Shown here one piece after another: positions 6,644-9,563 of a stretch of DNA of 9,563 nucleotides (the first letter of the stretch is position 1; the number at the start of each line of letters is the position of its first letter). Below the pieces are notes generated by a model. That model was not told the DNA's origin and made no database searches. It worked only from the letters and a program-made list of their open reading frames with translations. This DNA is from JBAZDV01 sp041669745 (GTDB lineage Archaea > Thermoplasmatota > Thermoplasmata > Methanomassiliicoccales > Methanomethylophilaceae): assembly GCA_041669745.1 (NCBI GenBank), contig JBAYAO010000052.1, positions 1 to 9,563 of the forward strand, in the 5' to 3' direction. The translations under genes were made by a program, and so were the position numbers.

Positions 6644-7255
6644 TCAGCTGGTGAAAGCGACCTTCGACTTGTATATCATATAGGTCACTATCATCCCGAT
6701 CACGAACTGCAGAGCCGCGGAGAAAGCGGTCGACGACACCATTTCGGAAGGTACGACCGCAAGTGCGAAGAAGCACGACACGGACCCCAGGGCGCATGTC
6801 GCGACCGCTATCATCCAGTTCTTGCGTATCACGACGAGGATCAGGGTTATCGCGACTATCGCTCCGGAGGTGATCGAGACATAACCCGAATTCACAACGT
6901 AATCATGGAACTGGGTTTCGGTCATCCCCATATCGCTCAGGAACTGAGTCCAACCATCCGTACCGAGTGCATCCTTGAACATCTGGATCATAGAATCGAT
7001 CCCGACCACCGAGTATATGCCGCCGATGATCGCGAATATCGCGAATATCGCTGTCAGCACCGTGACCCACATGAGACGGCTGTCCGCAGCCTTTTTGTCA
7101 GTCATATCCGGACCGCCGACCGCGGGTCCGCCGAATGTCGATGCCGCGGCGACCCCGCCGTGCACAGGATTCCCGCATTCGGGGCAGAAATCCGCCGACT
7201 CATGTATTTTCGCTCCGCATTTGGAGCAAAATCCAGTAAATCCGTCTTCCGACAT
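6644..7255 (-). CDS. Zinc-ribbon four-helix membrane protein, paralogue A
   Basis: The function is unknown to me. The 203-residue protein starts with a zinc ribbon: FCSKCGAKIHESADFCPECGNP, with Cys10, Cys13, Cys24 and Cys27. A Gly/Ala-rich linker (33-52) follows, then predicted membrane helices at about 62-84, 124-143, 147-169 and 176-195. The segment 85-120, probably outside, holds GMTETQFHDYV. A short basic loop RKNW (144-147) fits the positive-inside rule and puts the zinc ribbon and C-terminus in the cytoplasm. The end is YKSKVAFTS. It is closest to the next gene, sharing RLMWV before TM1. ATG at 7255 was chosen over an in-frame 11-codon extension because both paralogues begin MSxx at the same distance from the ribbon, and a TATA box lies 25.5 bp upstream. 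Confidence 0.85.
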   Translation of the reverse strand: MSEDGFTGFCSKCGAKIHESADFCPECGNPVHGGVAAASTFGGPAVGGPDMTDKKAADSRLMWVTVLTAIFAIFAIIGGIYSVVGIDSMIQMFKDALGTDGWTQFLSDMGMTETQFHDYVVNSGYVSITSGAIVAITLILVVIRKNWMIAVATCALGSVSCFFALAVVPSEMVSSTAFSAALQFVIGMIVTYMIYKSKVAFTS

Positions 7256-7276
7256 AGTTATTAATCTGCCGTCCTC

Positions 7277-7284
7277 ATAATTAA
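7277..7284 (-). promoter_or_regulatory. TATA box for zinc-ribbon paralogue A (leaderless)
   Basis: The minus strand reads CTTAATTATG, with TTAATTAT centred 25.5 bp before the ATG at 7255. T-rich stretches just upstream (TCCTTTTC and TCTTTTC, 7291-7312) may end the message of paralogue B. A GGACCG direct repeat (7311-7316 and 7322-7327) is also present in this gap. Confidence 0.5.
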
Positions 7285-7330
7285 GCATTTTGAAAAGATA
7301 ATGGCGAAAAGGACCGAAACGGGACCGTAT

Positions 7331-7873
7331 TCATGAAACGAAGAATGCTGGCTTCGCCGTATACAGGAGGTAGGACACTATCAGACCTATTATCGGACCG
7401 ATGATCGTCGGCAACATAAGGATCGACGCGGCCGCACATGTTACCAGTGCGACGATCCAGAATCTCTTGGTCACGCAGAGTATCAGACTGACCGCCCCGA
7501 CGACACCGGCCAACAGGACGTAATATCCCACAAGGACGAACGCGTTCCTTATCTCTGTCTCCGTGTAATAGGTGAGGAGCTCGGACCATACGTCCGGATC
7601 CGACTTCAGAGTCTCCATTATCACGTTCACATCGAATGCACAGTATGCACCGATCACGACGGAGAACAGCACGAATATCCCAAGGAATATGGACACCCAC
7701 ATCAGACGTTCCGTCATCGCCTTTCGTTCGCAGCTGTCGTTGATCTCGTTCCTAACGGACTGTACCACCGAACCGCCCGCTACGGGTGCGCCGCATTCGG
7801 GGCAGAACGCCGCAGACTCACGTAGCTTCGTTCCGCACTTTGTGCAGAATGCTGTAGATCCGCTGTCCGACAT
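7331..7873 (-). CDS. Zinc-ribbon four-helix membrane protein, paralogue B
   Basis: The function is unknown to me. The 180-residue protein has the same layout as its neighbours. Its zinc ribbon FCTKCGTKLRESAAFCPECGAP has Cys10, Cys13, Cys24 and Cys27. A linker to about residue 55 is followed by TM1 (57-80), an outward segment with YYTETEIRNAF (102-112), TM2 (113-134), a basic KRFW turn (136-139), and TM3 and TM4 (about 137-172). The tail is YTAKPAFFVS. The ribbon and RLMWV match paralogue A closely, so these two are the more recent duplicates or are under shared constraint. The start ATG at 7873 is supported by a TATA box 25.5 bp upstream and alignment with paralogue A. Downstream T-tracts lie before the next promoter. 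Confidence 0.87.
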   Translation of the reverse strand: MSDSGSTAFCTKCGTKLRESAAFCPECGAPVAGGSVVQSVRNEINDSCERKAMTERLMWVSIFLGIFVLFSVVIGAYCAFDVNVIMETLKSDPDVWSELLTYYTETEIRNAFVLVGYYVLLAGVVGAVSLILCVTKRFWIVALVTCAAASILMLPTIIGPIIGLIVSYLLYTAKPAFFVS

Positions 7874-7895
7874 GGGGCTCGAATCTGTCGTTATG

Positions 7896-7901
7896 TATTT
7901 A
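7896..7901 (-). promoter_or_regulatory. TATA box for zinc-ribbon paralogue B (leaderless)
   Basis: The minus strand reads TCTAAATACA, with TAAATA centred 25.5 bp before the ATG at 7873. It falls between the hairpin after paralogue C and the start of paralogue B. Confidence 0.55.
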
Positions 7902-7927
7902 GAATGTGGGGTCGGAGACCTAAGGAT

Positions 7928-7944
7928 GACGGCCGGAGGCCGTC
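7928..7944. terminator. Hairpin after zinc-ribbon paralogue C, possible terminator or attenuator
   Basis: GACGGCC (7928-7934) and GGCCGTC (7938-7944) form a perfect 7-bp stem with a 3-base loop, 5 bases after the stop of paralogue C. No strong T-tract follows on the minus strand, so termination is uncertain; it could protect the mRNA 3' end. The stem core is the same as in the hairpin at 6619-6635. Confidence 0.4.
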
Positions 7945-7949
7945 GTGTT

Positions 7950-8498
7950 TCACTGTTCGACCGGCCCGTCGAACGCAGGCTTCGAGGTCAGGATCATCCA
8001 GAATGCCAGGAGACCCAACAGAAGACCGAACAGGTACAATGTACCGAATATGGCCGATACCATACAGAGCGCAACGGTAAGGAACCAGTACTTGCGCATG
8101 AAGCACAGGGCCGCCGTGAGCACGCTGACCAATCCAACGGCTATCTCAGCGTATAACGCGTACTCCAGATAGGAATGGACCTGGGCTTCCGTTACACCGT
8201 TGTCGATCATCCACTGATAGAAATCGCTATTGGTTATCAGATTGTTGACGATATCGTCGATGTATATCAGCCCTATTATACTGGCGATCACTATCGGCAC
8301 GGAGTATATCAGTATGATGAATCCCGCCCATGTCGCACGGGCATTGTTTATGTCTGATTCCATCTTCCTGTACTCGGCCTTAAGTTTTATATCCCCCGGG
8401 CTACCGCTTATCGGTGCACCGCATTCCGGACAGAACGAAGAGGGATTAGTAATGGTAGCTCCGCATTTGGCGCAGAACTTCTGGTTATCCTCGGACAT
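7950..8498 (-). CDS. Zinc-ribbon four-helix membrane protein, paralogue C
   Basis: The function is unknown to me. The 182-residue protein is the most diverged of the three. Its zinc ribbon FCAKCGATITNPSSFCPECGAP has Cys9, Cys12, Cys23 and Cys26. The linker is charged (about 32-55, DIKLKAEYRKMESDINNAR) and may be helical, where the other two have RLMWV-type linkers. TM1 is at about 57-80, the outward segment holds NGVTEAQVHSYL (100-111), TM2 is at 113-133, RKYW at 135-138, and TM3 and TM4 at about 137-171. The tail is LTSKPAFDGPVEQ. An in-frame GTG at 8504 would add two residues; ATG at 8498 fits the paralogues (MSED) and sits 26.5 bp from a TATA box. The upstream neighbour is the MEMO gene, 46 bp away. 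Confidence 0.85.
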   Translation of the reverse strand: MSEDNQKFCAKCGATITNPSSFCPECGAPISGSPGDIKLKAEYRKMESDINNARATWAGFIILIYSVPIVIASIIGLIYIDDIVNNLITNSDFYQWMIDNGVTEAQVHSYLEYALYAEIAVGLVSVLTAALCFMRKYWFLTVALCMVSAIFGTLYLFGLLLGLLAFWMILTSKPAFDGPVEQ

Positions 8499-8521
8499 GC
8501 TCACGCCATCGATCTGACTAG

Positions 8522-8527
8522 AATATA
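8522..8527 (-). promoter_or_regulatory. TATA box for zinc-ribbon paralogue C
   Basis: The minus strand reads GTATTATATTC in the 46-bp gap after the MEMO gene. The TATATT part is centred 26.5 bp before the ATG at 8498, which suggests a leaderless or nearly leaderless message. Confidence 0.5.
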
Positions 8528-8544
8528 ATACTTGTCCATTCCGT

Positions 8545-9360
8545 CTATCTGCGCAGGACCGCTGAACCGTATCCTACAACCGCCTCCGTATCCGTTCCCA
8601 GAGAATCCCAGGAGTTGGAATACTTCAGTATCTCCGCCGAAGAAGGCTTAGATGCCATGATGGACACCGCGATCGGACCGTAACCGCATGCGGAGATGTT
8701 GTTGTCCCTTATCACAGAATACATCCGATCCACGTCGAGTTCGGAGATGCTGTCCAATACCATCCTGTCCAGCTTTGCGGCATGATCCTTCGGGATGTAG
8801 TGCGAGAGATCGCTTGAAGCTATGACGATGACGTCATGTCCCTCGCAGCATCTTTCTATCGCTGCGGCCAGACGGACAGCGGACGCCTTATCCTGACGTC
8901 TCATTATTATCGGAACGATGTGCGGATCCGGGTCTATGTACTGTATGAACGGAACCTGCACCTCGACTGAATGTTCGAACCTGTGCGCATTCGGACTGTC
9001 CGGGATGTATTCGCTCAGCTTTCCGGCGATCTCCTGATGTACCTTGCATTCTCCCAGTGGCGTGATATACGGATCGCTGCACATGACCGCATCGAACGGA
9101 ACGCCGTGATGGTCCGGTCCGATCACTATGTATGCTTCTGGAAGCCCGTCCTCTGCGATGCTCTTGAAAACATGCGCCGCATTCATACCGGACGCACGAT
9201 AACCGGCATGCGGCGACACTGCACCGACAATGCTCCTCGCGTTTCCTTTCCTTTCCGGAAGTCCCGGACCGAGTCCGTGTTGGAAACAGAACCTGATCTC
9301 GGAAATAAGATCGCCCCTGCTCATGGGATAGAACTGGCCGGCCACCGCGGGATAGCGCAT
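8545..9360 (-). CDS. MEMO1-family protein (AmmeMemoRadiSam system protein B homologue)
   Basis: This 271-residue protein is full length for the MEMO family, cytoplasmic proteins with a fold related to extradiol dioxygenases and LigB. No reaction is firmly established for the archaeal members. Visible motifs are RYPAVAGQFYP (2-12), SPHAGYRASG with His51, IGPDHHG with His84 and His85, HRFEHSVEVQVPF with His130, ASSDLSHY with Asp184 and His187, SACGYGP with Cys225, and VVGYGSAVL at the end. The His51, His84/85 and Cys225 set corresponds to the metal site described in human MEMO1. The common HAGYxYSG motif has Ala in place of the second Tyr here. It lies 37 bp after rpsB, a pairing I recall from many archaea, often with mevalonate kinase nearby, which is not seen here. 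The gene ends in TAG, with another in-frame TAG eight codons later. Confidence 0.92.
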   Translation of the reverse strand: MRYPAVAGQFYPMSRGDLISEIRFCFQHGLGPGLPERKGNARSIVGAVSPHAGYRASGMNAAHVFKSIAEDGLPEAYIVIGPDHHGVPFDAVMCSDPYITPLGECKVHQEIAGKLSEYIPDSPNAHRFEHSVEVQVPFIQYIDPDPHIVPIIMRRQDKASAVRLAAAIERCCEGHDVIVIASSDLSHYIPKDHAAKLDRMVLDSISELDVDRMYSVIRDNNISACGYGPIAVSIMASKPSSAEILKYSNSWDSLGTDTEAVVGYGSAVLRR

Positions 9361-9384
9361 GAAGAAGGGAAGGGAAGTTTAAGG

Positions 9385-9390
9385 TTAAAT
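9385..9390 (-). promoter_or_regulatory. TATA box for the MEMO-family gene
   Basis: The minus strand reads GATTTAACC right after the rpsB stop, with ATTTAA centred about 27 bp before the ATG at 9360. A second TA-rich match, CTTAAAC (9377-9383), is closer. The space between is pyrimidine-rich with no Shine-Dalgarno site, so the gene may have its own leaderless message besides read-through from rpsB. Confidence 0.4.
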
Positions 9391-9397
9391 CGTTTGT

Positions 9398-9563
9398 TCA
9401 GAGCTTCGATTCGAAATCCTCGATCTCCATCGTGAAATCAGCGGGGTCCTTAAGATCCCCCCTCGCGATGAGGACCTCTCTGGTGAGGACCCAGTATATG
9501 CATGCGAGCGCACGCCTTCCTTTGTTGTTGGTCGGAAGGACGAGATCGACATTCCTGGTCTCG
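9398..9563 (-). CDS. rpsB: 30S ribosomal protein S2, C-terminal part (runs off the window)
   Basis: Only the last 54 residues are visible, entering from the right edge. They read TRNVDLVLPTNNKGRRALAC, then IYWVLTREVLIARGDL and a short acidic tail IEDFESKL before TGA. The RNVDLV-P-NNKGRRALA block and IYW-L-REVL helix are the conserved C-terminal region of archaeal uS2, a structural protein of the small ribosomal subunit. In archaea this gene usually belongs to the rpl13-rps9-rpoN-rpoK-eno-rps2 cluster, so eno and rpoK are expected just outside the window. The MEMO-family gene follows 37 bp downstream. Confidence 0.93.
   Translation of the reverse strand, partial: ETRNVDLVLPTNNKGRRALACIYWVLTREVLIARGDLKDPADFTMEIEDFESKL

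Noticed and set aside
7256..7288. Eleven-codon N-terminal extension of zinc-ribbon paralogue A
   Set aside because: It would run through the TATA box, and neither paralogue has such an extension before the ribbon.
7311..7327. GGACCG direct repeat between paralogues A and B
   Set aside because: Only two short copies, no inverted pairing and no flanking duplication; probably chance near a T-rich terminator.
1..9563. tRNA, rRNA, CRISPR array, insertion sequence or att site
   Set aside because: No cloverleaf, regular spaced repeat, transposase motif or flanking duplication was found in the short intergenic gaps.

Overview
The window looks like a chromosomal segment of a euryarchaeon. The evidence is archaeal-type genes (PurP, a two-gene RPA locus, a MEMO-family protein next to archaeal rpsB), TATA boxes about 25 bp before starts, and Shine-Dalgarno sites mostly at operon-internal genes. 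From recall, the protein flavour and moderately high GC suit Thermoplasmatota, probably the methanogen order Methanomassiliicoccales. That placement is inference; no marker methanogenesis gene is present.

Left part (1-4216, all minus strand): DUF3795 Cys-rich protein, purP (formate-dependent purine synthesis), an AspB-like class I aminotransferase, then a serine/phosphoserine pair: a class V aminotransferase overlapping serA by 4 bp. serA runs off the left edge. DUF3795, purP and the class I aminotransferase each have their own TATA box 24-26 bp before the start codon and look leaderless. The class V aminotransferase-serA operon instead has a leader of about 50 nt and Shine-Dalgarno sites.

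Centre (4217-6561, plus strand): a divergent promoter region, then the replication protein A operon. It encodes a three-OB-fold ssDNA-binding protein with a C-terminal zinc finger, followed by a 4-bp overlapping gene for an RPA-associated OB plus winged-helix protein that begins with TTG. The RPA promoter places transcription start at the ATG of a 15-codon ORF, whose stop overlaps an RPA Met codon as ATGA. A hairpin with T-tracts on both sides closes the convergent junction at about 6620-6640.

Right part (6644-9563, all minus strand): three tandem paralogous membrane proteins, each with an N-terminal four-Cys zinc ribbon, four predicted TM helices, a basic-basic-x-Trp loop, a Cys in TM3 and a C-terminal Lys-Pro/Val-Ala-Phe motif. 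Each has its own promoter. I do not recognise a function, and this is the most promising uncharacterised element. Upstream of them lie a MEMO-family gene and the 3' end of rpsB (ribosomal protein S2), a common archaeal neighbourhood.

Coding density is very high. No gap exceeds about 130 bases, and gaps hold mainly promoters and short hairpins. I saw no tRNA, rRNA, CRISPR array, transposase or attachment site.
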